A DNA stretch of 64,000 nucleotides from positions 3,100,001-3,164,000 of the forward strand of contig JAQOTA010000050.1 in assembly GCA_029532415.1 (NCBI GenBank), given 5' to 3'. Numbering within the stretch: position 1 is the stretch's first letter; each line of letters opens with the position of its first letter. Source of the stretch: Marasmius tenuissimus. Taxonomy: Eukaryota; Basidiomycota; Agaricomycetes; Agaricales; Marasmiaceae. Shown here piece after piece: positions 36,470 through 50,195 of this stretch. Under the pieces are notes generated by a model. It worked only from the letters and a program-made list of their open reading frames with translations. It was not told the origin of the DNA and did no database searches. The translations under genes and the position numbers were made by a program.

Positions 36470-39400
36470 ATGATATCTGACTCACGAGATGCGCAATCTA
36501 ATCAGAGGCGAGTGACGAAGAAGAGCTTGGATGGACTGGAAGGCAGGCGTGCCCGAGGAGAGGTTTGCCGCCTCAAATTTATCATATTATTGGCTCTTCT
36601 CACCGATTACACCAGATTTCTTGTGCAGAATGTCGGCGGTGAGTTTGAATTTCTCCGTTCATATGCTCGGCGGTGGTCATCCTCATTCTGGCTCACAGAC
36701 TCAAACTCAAGTGCGATAGGAAAATTCCGTGTAGCTCATGCGGTCAGTGGTCATAAGCTTCTTGTCCCCAGCACCACTAACGTTCGTCTGTAGTTCGGCG
36801 GGGATGCCCCTCGATTTGTCCGAATGGTGCCTTGTCGTCTGGTCAGGGTACTCGGTGCGTCTCTGTACCGTCCTTGACGAACTCTGACTAACCTCAAGAC
36901 CCGGTATAGTTACGTTCTTGCCGACACCTCTCAGCTTCACCTCAAGATTAACGATATGGGACAGAGGATCCGACAGTTGGAGGATGCGCTGGCTATAGCA
37001 CACTCGAGTTCATCCACCGAACAACACCCACTTCTACGTGAGGAGCTGTTGTCGATAAAATTCGGACCAGAGCGAAACACATCCCTGGTGGTTGAGCGCT
37101 GTCCCCATTCCCCATCTGGCTCGGAATCCCTTAACGCGCCCGGAACACTCAGCATGGGGGAGCCAGGTGTTGGGAAGTACTTTGGGCCTTCTGCGGGCAC
37201 TGAGGCAAGTCTGTGTGTTGTCTCGTTGTTGGAAATGAGCTAATGGATTGAACACCTAGGCTTTGTTCCTGGTAAGCCTACCCCTATCGATCGCTGAATT
37301 CGGAATTGCTAATACATTTTAGAACGGGGCGGATTATGATGAGCCTCCCATGGAAGAAGACCATTTACCTCAAGAGATAATACAGATATCCTCCCTTTTC
37401 CCTCTGACCCGCGAAGACGCTGCCGAACAGACGTTAAAGACACTTTACAAACATCTCCCCGAACGACCTCGTGCTTGGGCTTTGTGCGAAACATACCTGG
37501 AGCACGCCTCTTGGGCCTTCTCTCCAGTTCGCCGAGAGGAAATCGTCCACGACATTCTCACCCCCACCTATCGAAATTTGGAGCAAATTAAAAACTCAGA
37601 CACTGATGAACATTACTCCGCTGTATCACCGCACAAGCTTGCCGTCCTGTTCATAATATTCTCCCTCGGTGCACTCACTGACCTGACTCTCGAACCTTGT
37701 GAGTGTGATTTTACATAAGAAGGGTCCATCAATACCTGATTACTCCCAGTCAACCTAGAGGCTGAAAACTACTTTCAGCTGGGGCGGGCTGCCCTGGGCC
37801 TCCGCGCCTTTTATGACTCTCAGGAATTAGCGACCATCCAAGCTGTTGCTTTGACAGCTACCTACCACAACATGGCCGGACGACGTTACACCATGGACAG
37901 CGCGGTACAGAATTTCAACAAGTATAATACACTCTTTCTCATCTTTCCTCTAGTGGTGTATCGTCTCTTTGGCGACGAAGTTGGGACAAAGTGTGCGTTG
38001 TTTTTCACTCCGTGCTGTACCCTACACCAGGATTCATTTGTTTTTTGTAACAGATCGGACTCCGTGAGTGAAAGTTTGTCTAGTGGGAGATTTCTCAGCC
38101 TGTTTTTGTTTTCTAGATCGGGACAGTGCGCGGTGGAATTTTGAGAACAAAATAGTGCAGAGGCGCCGGTCTCTTTTCCATGAATTACTTGCCTTCGAAA
38201 TGCATCACGTTCGTGATTCTGTCGATTTCCTGTTGCTCCCGATCGCTCAAACCTCGCTTATAGTGTCTTGCTCTTGGTCGCCCGCCGTCCATACGTATGT
38301 CGTATGTCGATTGTCAATTCCCTACGGACGAAGATGTACCCCTGGATAAGGATGGTAAACCTTTAGTTAGCTGTGATTCTCCCTCCTTGACTCGCCACAA
38401 GCCTTCACTAACGCCACTGTAAAAGTCTATCAGTGGAAGTATGAGTTTAGCCGGGATATCTTCTCGCAGGTCATCGAACTCACGCTTACCGCCGAACCTC
38501 CCAATTACGAGACCATTCTTGACCTGGATCGTAAGGTTAGAGAGAAACCTCTTCCTTCCCACCTCAACATGTTCATGAACCCCGGAGATGAGCATTGTAC
38601 TCCGTCAACTTATATGCGTGGTTGCCTCCTTGGGCTGTATCGAGCAGTTAGTGCGTTCTCCCGCGTCCATTGAATGTCTGATTGCTCGACTAAATCTTCC
38701 CTGATGTTAGCCTTGCTGTACCTCCATCGCAGCTTTTTTGCTCAGGCTATGTTGGACCACCCTATCAACCCCCTTCGTAGTCCATATGCTCCATCCTTCC
38801 TGGCCGCATATCGGTGTGCCTCCGGTGTGATCAGAGCCACATCTCAACACTATGAAAGGTTTCCAGCGCTTTGTGTTCGATGGTGGGGAATTTGGACGCA
38901 TCGTAAGTTGTCTGGCCTAAAAAGCATGGGATTGATTCTGATTCTTGAATTTCAAGTCTTTACAGCAGCGGTGAGTTCACCGATGACCTATCAGACTCCC
39001 ACAGACCTAACGTACTTCCACTAGGTTATCGTAGGCACAATTGTGACACATTCTCCCTCGTCAACCATGGCTCCGAACGCGTTCACGGAACTCGGTTTTG
39101 CGTACAACTTATTTGAGAAGACTGCCCATAAATCTCGTCGGGCCAGGAGTGGTTTGGTACGTAAACAATGATATCATCTGTGCCTTCCTCACACCAACCC
39201 GGGCGCAGAAAATCTTGACTCGGTTGAGAGAGAAAGCCACACAAGTCTATACCAACTTCAGAGATGGGAGCCCTCTTCCGCCGAACCTACATACAGTCGG
39301 CCACGACTACGGCGACGACGAGCTTGCGCTGTTTGGAGGGCAAACAAATGTATTTTTCAGTAAGTTGCTGGCCTCAAAAGTACGCTGGAGATCCTCTTCG

Positions 39401-39829
39401 AGCACAAAGAACCATACAACTAGTGCGGCCTCGTCTCCCACGAGCGACGCCAACTCCAGCTCTCCGGGGCTCCCGGACGCCCTGCGAGAAGTCCATCCGT
39501 CGCTACTGGAATATCTATCGACACTTCCTGCGTCCCAAAAGCCACCAGCCTACCAGAACGGACAACTTGCGGAGGCGTCAAGCTCTGCAATCGAGCCGGA
39601 TCTCATCCAACAGATGAACTACATGGGCAACATGCAAGCCACGACGCCCGAAGGATACGATGAGCAAAGTGGTCTGGCTACGATTGGGTCTCCATCGATG
39701 GACATGAACACTGAGATCTTCCCCGAGAGCTTTATGGACTTGGGGATGCTGTCTGGGAATGCAGGGATAGATGAGCAGTGGAATGTGTTCATGAGAGACG
39801 CAGGGATCATGGGGTACCCACCTCAGTAA
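36470..39829 (+). CDS. Zn(II)2Cys6 transcription factor with fungal-specific MHR domain
   Basis: Nuclear regulator, target unknown. The start MISDSRDAQSNQRRVTKKSL is followed by the binuclear zinc cluster assembled over three exons: SCAECRR|LKLKCDRKIPCSSC|VRRGCPSICPNGALSSGQGT, with six cysteines in the expected order. A short coiled coil follows (LHLKINDMGQRIRQLEDALA). The fungal_trans/MHR region spans about 37350-39100 (HKLAVLFIIFSLGALTDLTL, FQLGRAALGLRAFYDSQE, TKLGQSIGLHRDSARWNFEN, LFHELLAFEMHH, SYVDCQFPTDEDVPLDKDG). The C-terminal part is Ser/Pro-rich and acidic, ending DAGIMGYPPQ, a plausible activation domain. About ten introns. Confidence 0.9.
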
Positions 39830-40138
39830 CATGCGTAACATCTACTTTTACGTGAATAGACCGTATTATAAAGTGCTGTATTGTATAGCTGTCTGTATTG
39901 AACACCCCCATTGAGGCGTCATCATTCTTGTGAAGAGGGTTAGATCAGGTGGGTGGTAGTGTGCGTGGCGTTAATGGGGAGGCATCAATGATCTGCAACT
40001 TGAAAGGGAAACTTGAGAATTCGACAAACTAGCCTGACATTAGCTATATGTATACCACTAGCAGCACAAGGCCGGAGAACCTAGAGTCCAAGAGTTTTGG
40101 GAGACCACACGTACACGGCCAGACCTTCGTTCGTGTTA

Positions 40139-40176
40139 TTACAGTAATTCCTGTAAATAATGAGACTCACGAAAAC
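40139..40176 (+). repeat. left terminal inverted repeat of the candidate MITE
   Basis: Begins TTACAGTAATTCCTGTAA and ends in an A-rich run. It mirrors 40538-40575. Its first 16 bases are themselves a near-palindrome (ACAGtAATTCCTGT). Confidence 0.7.
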
Positions 40177-40537
40177 AATTTCGAAGAAAAAAAGAGCCGG
40201 AAGTCATATCCCAAACGGGTAGTCAACAGGGGCTCACTGCTTCCTCCACACCGATCGGTGACGCCATTGCCAGTACATACAGCTCCATCCCTGTCCTTCC
40301 TCCTCCTCCCTTCATCTGGATTCTCTCCTCCTTGTTTTGCTCGATATATGGCTATCGTGCCAACAATATGCCATTGTAATGAGTGTACACGGTCTACAAT
40401 GTACGTGAGGCTTTGGGGGCTCACGGTAGTGCTAGCAGCGACCCGAGATCCGGGAGGCCGCCTCCGACATCGGGACAGGGGTTGAGGTTGGTTCTCCTTT
40501 TTGGGACTTCGTCTTTCGCGGTTTTTTTTTGAAACTT

Positions 40538-40575
40538 TTTTTTGCGAGTCTCATTATATACAGGAATAACTGTAA
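40538..40575 (-). repeat. right terminal inverted repeat of the candidate MITE
   Basis: On the minus strand it begins TTACAGTTATTCCTGTATAT and continues AATGAGACTC. It is the partner of 40139-40176. Confidence 0.7.
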
Positions 40576-40751
40576 TATATCTCAAATCTGCACATATGCA
40601 TAACACCAACTCTCATGTCAGGTTTTCGCCGGAATCCATTTGCAATTTGCTACGATTTCGCATAGAATCTCAAAACTCGCAAAAATGTGACATAACGAAG
40701 TCGCTATGATTCAATACAGATGACAAAGACGAGAGTGTGAGTCAATATGGG

Positions 40752-40970
40752 TTACGAAGGCCGCTTGGTCGTTGGGGGTGATATGAGTGCTGGTGCATTC
40801 CAAGGTTGGATCTCCCCGCTATGAGGACTATACAACACGCCTCCATTCGCGCTTGAAAGCCAATAGTCAGCTCCGTCATTGCGAGGCTGACAGGACACAG
40901 CTCCTGGCAGACTGACTGCGGCACAGGCAAAGGACGCGAAAAAGAGAAAAGTGACGTCCTCGAGTGCCAT
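40752..40970 (-). CDS. doubtful small secreted protein candidate
   Basis: A 72-residue open frame starting MALEDVTFLFFASFACAAVS, which could act as a signal peptide (hydrophobic core FLFFASFACAAVSLPGA). It is followed by a short hydrophilic part with one further Cys. An in-frame extension upstream to 41069 exists. There is no family similarity I recognise, no introns, and it lies in a repeat-bearing island. It may be chance. Confidence 0.2.
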   Translation of the reverse strand: MALEDVTFLFFASFACAAVSLPGAVSCQPRNDGADYWLSSANGGVLYSPHSGEIQPWNAPALISPPTTKRPS

Positions 40971-41303
40971 GATGTCAGGTGTGGATTTGAATAGGCAAGG
41001 AGAGCCAAACAGGCAAGACCACAGCGAACGTACTGGCGGATTCTTGGGCATAGTACTTTCTTGATACATACTCTAGAATATGAATTGATCAGACAAAAAT
41101 TTCTCGAGTTGTAATGAATTTATTCGGAACAGACGCGTCTTTGTTTGTTGGTGTCATGAGCAAACGCGTTTGGCACGTGATGGAAGCTTATGTCATCTTG
41201 AACAATTTTCACTTGTTGCCTTCTTGGAGACCATCGCTAATCATCCTTTCATCGACGACTCAAACGCCCCAAGTCTCAACTCTGAAGGATGAATTCCTCG
41301 TGC

Positions 41304-41501
41304 CTCAAGAACGAATGTTTCATGAATGCCTCAAGTTAGTTACAACTGGAAGTTACTTTTCAAAGTTGCAAGTCGGACATGCCTCAAGCTCTTGGTTCTA
41401 TCATCTCAAGTCGCAAACGCAGTGCCGAGAAGTCAAATCGAGCCCTCAAGTCGAGTCGAGAACTCAAGCCAAACCCTCAAGTCCGTACGGCTCAGCTCAA
41501 G
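41304..41501 (+). repeat. cluster of eight same-strand CTCAAG words
   Basis: CTCAAG occurs at 41304, 41330, 41383, 41405, 41445, 41463, 41476 and 41496, all on the plus strand. AAGTC/TCAAGT variants lie between and after them. One hexamer is expected about once per 4 kb per strand, so eight in 198 bp is strongly non-random. Spacings vary (13-53 bases), so it is not a simple tandem repeat. An open frame 41114-41722 runs across it, but the composition is explained by the repeats. Confidence 0.75.
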
Positions 41502-42437
41502 TTGAACCAAACACCCATCAAGGCGTGAAGGTCTATGGAAGGAAGTCAAGTCAATTGTCGAAGTACGTCGCCCTACACATTCCATCACAGTCGCAGACAC
41601 CACTGACACTAAATTTTGCAGAACTTCGAACTAACTTCGTAACGTTGTCCAAGCTCATCTTTCAAGTCTCATTACTGATATTTTTTGTACAGGTCGCCAA
41701 CATTCACTGGCCATTTTCGTAGTGTACTTTTGCATGTACAAATCCTGTACTGTCCAGTGTCAGTGTACTGTTCGAATGATATAAAATATGCTTTCCCATA
41801 ATTGGCAATTGTTCTAAAAGGAAGTCCTGACAATTTACCCGGTCGTCGCCTATCGCATCTGGGATGAAACCCGAATCGAGAATTGGTGTTCCCCCCCAAC
41901 GGGGACGGAATTTGAATTTCGGTTTTACGTCTTTTACACGAGTTGGATCAGCTTTCTGTCCGACACTGGTCCTTTCAGATTTTCCCTGTACAAACCGTCC
42001 GGCTGTGTAGCCTAGCGCGGGAACCAATAGCGAGCTACATAGAGTCTGATACCACTAGAGAAAAGTACCGAGTGGCGGAAGGCAAAACGATTGCCCGAGC
42101 TTCCATGCGAATCGTCAAGTTCTGAGGATGTCGGGCATCCGCACGGAGCTCCTGAGGCGGGCCTAAACCTGGAATCTGGGGTACTTGGTCCAGGGTGCGA
42201 TGTCAGGAGGGCGTCGAGTCATAATTTTCACGGCAGGTTCGGAAGTAGAGTATTTTCAGCTTCCGAGGGCGCTCCTTGACGGAACTAGTAAGCACCAGTA
42301 GCAAGTGAGTACATGATGATAAGTGCTGCCTGAGGGCTCAGATGGTAAGTAAAAGACAGACTCTCAACCGTAGAGCCATTAAGATGACGGTAGAGTAAAA
42401 GGGCGCAGGAGAAGAATGTACCCAGTGGCTATTCTGT

Positions 42438-42517
42438 TAGGCGCTCGCTCGCTCTTCGGGTGTGGATTATCCGATTCTCCATCAAGCGCCCTAGAGCCCT
42501 GACTCAGCGAGCGCCTA
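42438..42517. repeat. 12-bp perfect inverted repeat upstream of PLP-enzyme copy A
   Basis: TAGGCGCTCGCT (42438-42449) and AGCGAGCGCCTA (42506-42517) are exact reverse complements with a 56-base loop. They lie 71-150 bases before the start codon of copy A. No counterpart is seen upstream of copy B. It could be a paired regulator site or the ends of a tiny insertion. Confidence 0.65.
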
Positions 42518-42587
42518 GAACGACCCCTATAATATAGCCGAAATTTCTAAAATCCCTCAGACTCTGCTTCTTACTCCCATCATACCA

Positions 42588-44482
42588 ATGTCGAGCAAAC
42601 TCAAGCCTGCAGACTTACTTCACGGTGATCTGCACCTCAAATCCATCAAAGACCGTGCCGAAGTAGCACCGTCCATATCCGTGTCGTCCAGTAAGATCTT
42701 GAACCAGTGGGCCTTGCCAACTGACCTCTGATTCGGAATCGAATGCGTTCTCTCTACAGCGTTTCGTGCAGACCCAGATCCCGATGTGCCCGAATTTGTT
42801 GACATGCGCGATCCTGAACGGCATGTTTACTCCAGATATACGCAAGACTCGTCCACTCGGGCTGAGCATATCCTGAGTAAAATTAATGTAGGTCCGCCAA
42901 GATGGAAGGAATGGGTCGTGGTTAACACTCATGTACCAAAGGATGGGCACGCGCTAACTTATTCATCCGGACTTTCTGCATGCTATGCTGTGGGTGAAGG
43001 AGTTTCTCGTTTTCGTGAGCGTAATGCTAAAACTAGACTGCATCCTTTGACAGGCATTAGTTCATTTCAAGCCTAAACGAATTGCGATTCGCGGAGGCTA
43101 TTTTGGGTGCCACCAATCGATGCAGGTCTACGGGAAAAGCAGGGATATTGAGCTTGTGGATCTAGACGACGATTACAAACCGGGAGACCTATGCTGGCTC
43201 GAAACGCCTGTGAATCCGACTGGAGAATCCAGGTAGGTTTCCCCCTTCGCCATTGCACGTGTTTAGGTATCCTTATTAGTTGCATCCATAGAGACATCAA
43301 GTACTATGCGGACAAGGTACGTGTCGACTTGCCTTGGAAGTACTCGTATGGTTCTGGTCAGTTGATGAGAGAGAGAACCTGTAGATTCACAAGGTCGGTG
43401 GCAAGCTGGTGATCGATTCTACCTTTGCACCCCCTCCTCTACAGTACCCATTCAAATTTGGTGCCGATTGGTGAGTCCTTAGGAATCTCTCGGTCTTATT
43501 TGGCCTTCATCTGATTCCTTCACAGCATCCTCCATTCCGGTATGCCTTATTCACCACGATGTTCGCGTCTGAAGCTTATGCCAGCCGTACCTAGCCACTA
43601 AGTATTTCGGTGGACACTCCGATCTCCTCGCTGGTGTACTGGTTGTGAAAACCGAAGAGGAATGGTCATCGGTTAGTCCATGTTATCTTACCCCAAGCCC
43701 CTTTGACTCACTGTATCATGGGCAGTTGATGCACGACCGTACTTACATGGGTATGGTGATGGGGTCTCTCGAAGGGTGGCTCCTGTTACGTTCTCTGCGT
43801 ACTCTTCATCTTCGAATTCCGAGACAGTCGGAAACAGCGACAGCTCTCGTCAAATGGCTACAAACAGTAGTGAAAGAAACTGCTTCGGGCGAAGAATTCG
43901 ACGGCGTCCCGGCAGGTGTTTTGAGTAAAGTTTATCATACATCTCTGCAAGAACCGGACGCTCGCGGATTCGATCCGAGGTAGGTTCAATGAAGCCCTTG
44001 TTGCCCTTTCGGTTTTGTATTCAAGCTGATTGCGTAGGACGCAAATGGAAGGAGGCTTTAATGCCACTTTTTCCATTGACGTGAGTAGCTGACGCAGCTC
44101 TGAAATCGAGATGATCACTCATATATCCCAACACAGTTATCGAGCGTGTTATACGCCAAGCACCTTCCTGGCCAGGCCAAATTATTTGTCGTGAGTGGAC
44201 TTGGAAGTTCATAGAACGAATCAATTGATCTGTCGGCTGGTCATCACATCCAGCCTGCGACCAGCCTGGGAGGAGTAGAATCCCTCATTGAGTATCGGGC
44301 TCGTGCGGATCCTAACGAGAGCCCAGTCCTTGTCAGAATCAGCGTCGGTGTTGAGGATCTGGAGGTACGGACAAAAACAGTCCTACAGGATTTTTCAAAC
44401 TCACATCTCTCGATCTCACCAGGAACTCAAAGACGATCTAAGACAAGCATTTCAAAAACTCGCCCAGATGAAGGCAAATTGA
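42588..44482 (+). CDS. Cys/Met-metabolism PLP enzyme (trans-sulfuration family), tandem copy A
   Basis: Fold-type I PLP enzyme of the cystathionine gamma-synthase/beta-lyase superfamily, resembling the uncharacterised yeast YHR112C group. The start [20 protein letters not shown] is followed by [108 protein letters not shown] and, across two introns, [19 protein letters not shown], where the K is the PLP Schiff-base lysine. The C-domain includes [52 protein letters not shown] and [20 protein letters not shown]. No broken motif was found. The exact reaction cannot be told from sequence. Direct tandem partner of 45160-47041. Confidence 0.9.
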
Positions 44483-44667
44483 TAGATTTCTCAACAATCC
44501 AGAAGGAACGTTTCTTCAATCTGACAAACGAACTAGGACATCGGCTACCCACCACTAGTAGCATAAAATCAAAAGAAGTGTACAACTGTTGAATAGATTG
44601 AAGTATTGCTGCGTGTGTGTCAAGGGGAGACTGCGTAGAGTGTAATACTAGGTGGATATTAATGGAT

Positions 44668-47041
<2,374 letters not shown>

Positions 47042-47134
47042 ATCTCGCGACAACCTACATAGAGCATTTCTTCCGTGTGGACGTCGGCAGCGACTGGATC
47101 TACATACAATCAACCGTGTTTTATTAGCTACTAA

Positions 47135-48597
47135 TCAGGATGACCGTTTCCCTCTATAAAAGTCCAAAAAACGAGCTTTGTCTTCCCACCCCATGGTCAT
47201 CCGTTTGAGTTTACCAAGTTGAGCAATCAGGGTAGCACAAGACTCTGTCAACAAGTCCGCTTTATTAGATGCGATGTCGCCCACTACTTCGCTGGTCAAG
47301 AATAAGGGGGAACTGGGTGACTCAGCCGGTGAGAGTAGCCTTATGGAAATCTTGGGAGCAGTGATGGCGGCCGCGAGAGTGAAGATGTGCGACAACGGGT
47401 TCAGGTTCAACGACGGGATAGAGATTGTTGGCGTTGGCGACAATGTCGTAGGTGGGTCGTATCTAGACCAATTCAGAGTCATTGTTCCCCGTGACTGCTT
47501 ATAAACTCACCTAACGCAAGCGATAAAGACACCGTACTCAGGAACTGGAGCTGAGCGTTTGAAGATATCGGCAAAACGCAGGAGACCTCTACCATTACTG
47601 GAAGTACATTCGGGGAAGACGACAAGTGGGCGATCGGCGTCTTTCCGAATTTGTTCCAAGGGGCGAGGCTTACAGCCTTCGAGGCATGGGAAAGGAGGTA
47701 CCAAACCAGTTTGCTTGATTATAGTCAGTAACGACACGGCCTGGAACCCGACGATGGGTATCTGGGTAGTCGCAACTCTGTTCGGGGATGTGATGTTGGC
47801 GGATCCTGTTCCCGTTCTTCTTCCTGGTGTGTGAGCGATTGGGGTTGTCGGAGTATTGTTAGCGCTAGGAGCGGGAGCTTCCGTTACAGGGAGAACAAAG
47901 ATGGGATTGAAACTGAAACGAGAATGAATGAGTGATGAACTAACGAAGGAAAAATCCACTCACCGGAATGCGAACCAAAGAATTTCCACCCAAGAGGCCC
48001 AATTACAGACAATGATATCCCCTGCACGAGGTTTCCACGACGTTTGGACATTTCCGGCGCGTCTGGAATACGTATGCATCGGTCAATGAGGACTAGAACG
48101 AGAAGACACGAGTCCATACCCTCTCTTCCTTGCAACAACTTCGACTGGTATCCAATAGTATCCGACAATCAGCAATACCAGTCGCGAGATAAAGGAAGTG
48201 AGAACTCTGGTAATTAGTCGATGCACTGGCGGTGCAAATAGCTAGGAAAGTCAGAGGTAGACAACTTGAATAAGTAAAAAATAGACCGACAAAGATTGAG
48301 AACACGCCCTGCACAATCAAGACATATGCGAGAGTAAGAACGAGTACAAAAGTGGTTCGAACAGTGGCAAGAGCAATCCCAATAGGATATAGAGCAGCCA
48401 AAAGATATTTCGTTCCCGGTTGAGGTGGGGGTATTGGTGTCAGGAACGGCTAAGGTAACTTTTCAGTTGCAAGGTTGGCGGTGGAGAGAAAGAGAGAAAA
48501 TTTACTTGAATGCCAGTTCCCGGGTCCTGAAGCTAGTTAGCAAGATTCTTCCAGAAGAAATGGAGGGTCATACCCTGTAAGCACTGTACTTCTCCAT
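47135..48597 (-). CDS. LOA1: LOA1/Vps66-like lysophospholipid acyltransferase
   Basis: Predicted membrane acyltransferase of the PlsC superfamily, like yeast Loa1 (lysophosphatidic acid:oleoyl-CoA acyltransferase, ER and lipid droplets). The start MEKYSAYR|DPGTGIQ at 48597 leads to PFLTPIPPPQPGTKYLLAAL, then membrane segments (VRTTFVLVLTLAYVLIVQGV). The catalytic block reads GDIIVCNWASWVEILWFAFR, where plain PlsC enzymes have NHxxxxD. The second block is VVFPECTSSNGRGLLRFADI. The C-terminus is VFIACVRYDPPTTLSPTPTI (48-nt intron inside), SIPSLNLNPLSHIFTLA, LIAQLGKLKRMTMGWEDKAR, FLDFYRGKRSS. The NW..WVE variant is probably characteristic of this branch, not a defect. It is divergent from TVP38 by 166 bp. 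Confidence 0.82.
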
Positions 48598-48763
48598 CGT
48601 GGTCGGTGGTCTCTGCGCCGGCGCTTACAGACGCGACGACGTGTGCGAGCCGGCACGGTTACCCGGTCCAGTAGATGACGTAAGGCAATTTGTAAACGGC
48701 CTACTGCGTCCCCGCTTCTCGCTCTCACTGTCAGCCAACTTGTTCAATATTTCTTCCTCGACT

Positions 48764-50101
48764 ATGGCCACTCGTTCGAGTAGTCCAGATCCTAACTATA
48801 CCGGATTCTGGCCTGGTATTAAGTACTATTTTCTCCTCGTTTTTCGTCGATATCAAAGGCTACCACTGTACGGAAAGGTATGAAGTTCAGCATACTCCAA
48901 TTCTGGCACCATCTCACCGCTATCTTATCCAGCTTTTCATATGGCTATTGGGGCTATTCTACCTATGCCTAGGTGAGAGAACACTCTCAGCCAGAAGCTC
49001 GGAATACTTTGCTCATAATCTACCAGGAGTCTTCGTCATTGTCGTCTCTCCAAGTCGGATTGCACAGTTCTTGTATGATCAAGCTACGAAGCTCTCAGAA
49101 ACTCGATTCGGCTGGCTTGTTCTCGGTGCCGCGATAGGTATGCACGCCGTCACCTCATGCTAATGGATCTTCTGACGTGCTCTCCAGTTGTCATTTCATT
49201 CCCGCCATTAACTGGTCACTCAACTCTCAGCACCCTTTGCGGCTTTGCCTATGGCATGAAGGGTTTCTTTATCACCGCCATTGGCTCCGTCGTTGGCTCT
49301 GCGATTGTCTTCTTGATCCTGAGGGCCCTCTTCAGCGCGAGGCTTCGTTCGTGGTCGTCAAAGAATGAGAAGTGGCAAGCGTTAGAGTCTGTTGTGGTAA
49401 GTCTACATCCTCCGTGACCATATTTCTTGAGCTAAGATCGCATTCCAGAGAGCGAAAGGGTAAGACTATCTCCCATCTGCAAACTCCACTTGGTTCTTAC
49501 CATCGACCCAGCCTTCCTCTTATCATCCTCATTCGAGTCAGTCCCTTCCCGCCATGGGTATATTCCAACTCGCTATTTGCAGTATGTCGCCCAACATCAT
49601 CTCACTTTTTGAGAGTGTCTCACCCCATTGTAGTCGATAGAATCCGTTTCGCTTTGGCAGTTCGTCGTGGCAACGATGTTCATCTTTCCAAAACTTGCGC
49701 TACAAGTCTTTGTGGGCTCCCGTATAGCAGCTCTTTCAGATGGCGATACAAGGAGCCATATGGACACTCGTAAGTAGGCGGCCATGACTCTCCCAGATAC
49801 TTGGCTTAGTCTGTTTAGGAGCGAAGGTGATCAATGGTCTCCTCATTGGCGGTGGTATCGTCTTCGCCATCGCCGCAAGCGGGTAAGTGGTATATTCGGG
49901 ATGGCCCTACTTGACCGAAACTTAGTTCAATCACATTACTTCAATCACAGCGTCGTCTACACCCAGGTCCAGCGCCATATCAGGAGGCTGTCCGGAATGC
50001 CTCGAGATGTTGACGAGATGGCTGCAGATGCCATCGAGCACTACGACGAGGTCGCGCCGTTGTTGGGACCCCAGCCTCTTGCGGAGGAGGATGACACATA
50101 G
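48764..50101 (+). CDS. TVP38: Golgi membrane protein Tvp38 (VTT/DedA-like)
   Basis: Multi-pass protein of the TVP38/TMEM64 family with a VTT domain; relatives act as lipid scramblases or in Golgi traffic. The start MATRSSSPDPNYTGFWPGIK precedes a membrane segment (LFIWLLGLFYLCLG). The conserved VTT core is VISFPPLTGHSTLSTLCGFA, YGMKGFFITAIGSVVGSAI, then GLPLIILIRVSPFPPWVYSN|SLFA, and FVVATMFIFPKLALQVFVGS. The cytosolic tail is hydrophilic and ends LLGPQPLAEEDDT. The two FPP-containing re-entrant-type motifs are the diagnostic feature. Seven or so short introns. Convergent with the syntaxin gene at 50196. Confidence 0.9.
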
Positions 50102-50195
50102 ATGTGTTCAACGCTTCCAGTTCATTAATACACGACAGACGGGTTGTCTTAGATCTGGAATATTTATCTCGTGGTACTGTATCTGATATGTTATA

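Larger units (their letters stand above)
40139..40575. mobile_element. candidate MITE, 437 bp, TA-flanked terminal inverted repeats
   Basis: The left end begins TTACAGTAATTCCTGTAAAT and continues AATGAGACTCACGAAAA. The reverse complement of the right end begins TTACAGTTATTCCTGTATAT and continues AATGAGACTCGCAAAA. About 35-40 bases match with few differences. Each end is flanked by a TA dinucleotide (40137-40138 and 40576-40577), the target duplication expected for Tc1/mariner-type elements. The interior has no transposase frame, so this would be a non-autonomous element. Basis: direct comparison of the two ends. Family assignment is inference. Confidence 0.7.
39830..42587. other. 2.76-kb gene-poor, repeat-bearing island
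   Basis: No confident gene between the transcription factor and the PLP-enzyme pair. It contains the MITE-like element 40139-40575, a doubtful small secreted ORF 40752-40970, the CTCAAG cluster 41304-41501 and the inverted repeat 42438-42517, each listed separately. A minus-strand frame at 41704-42027 has no family similarity. Confidence 0.6.
42081..44482 (+). repeat. duplication unit, copy A
   Basis: The unit holds PLP-enzyme copy A plus upstream sequence. A short related block at about 42081-42120 (GGCAAAACGATTGCCCGAG) lies 507 bases before the ATG. Its counterpart at about 44668-44707 lies 492 bases before the ATG of copy B. So the duplication appears to include the promoter. The limits are approximate. 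Confidence 0.6.

Noticed and set aside
41114..41722. 202-codon open frame on the plus strand
   Set aside because: Its middle is made by the CTCAAG word cluster, its composition is repeat-driven and it has no recognisable domain.
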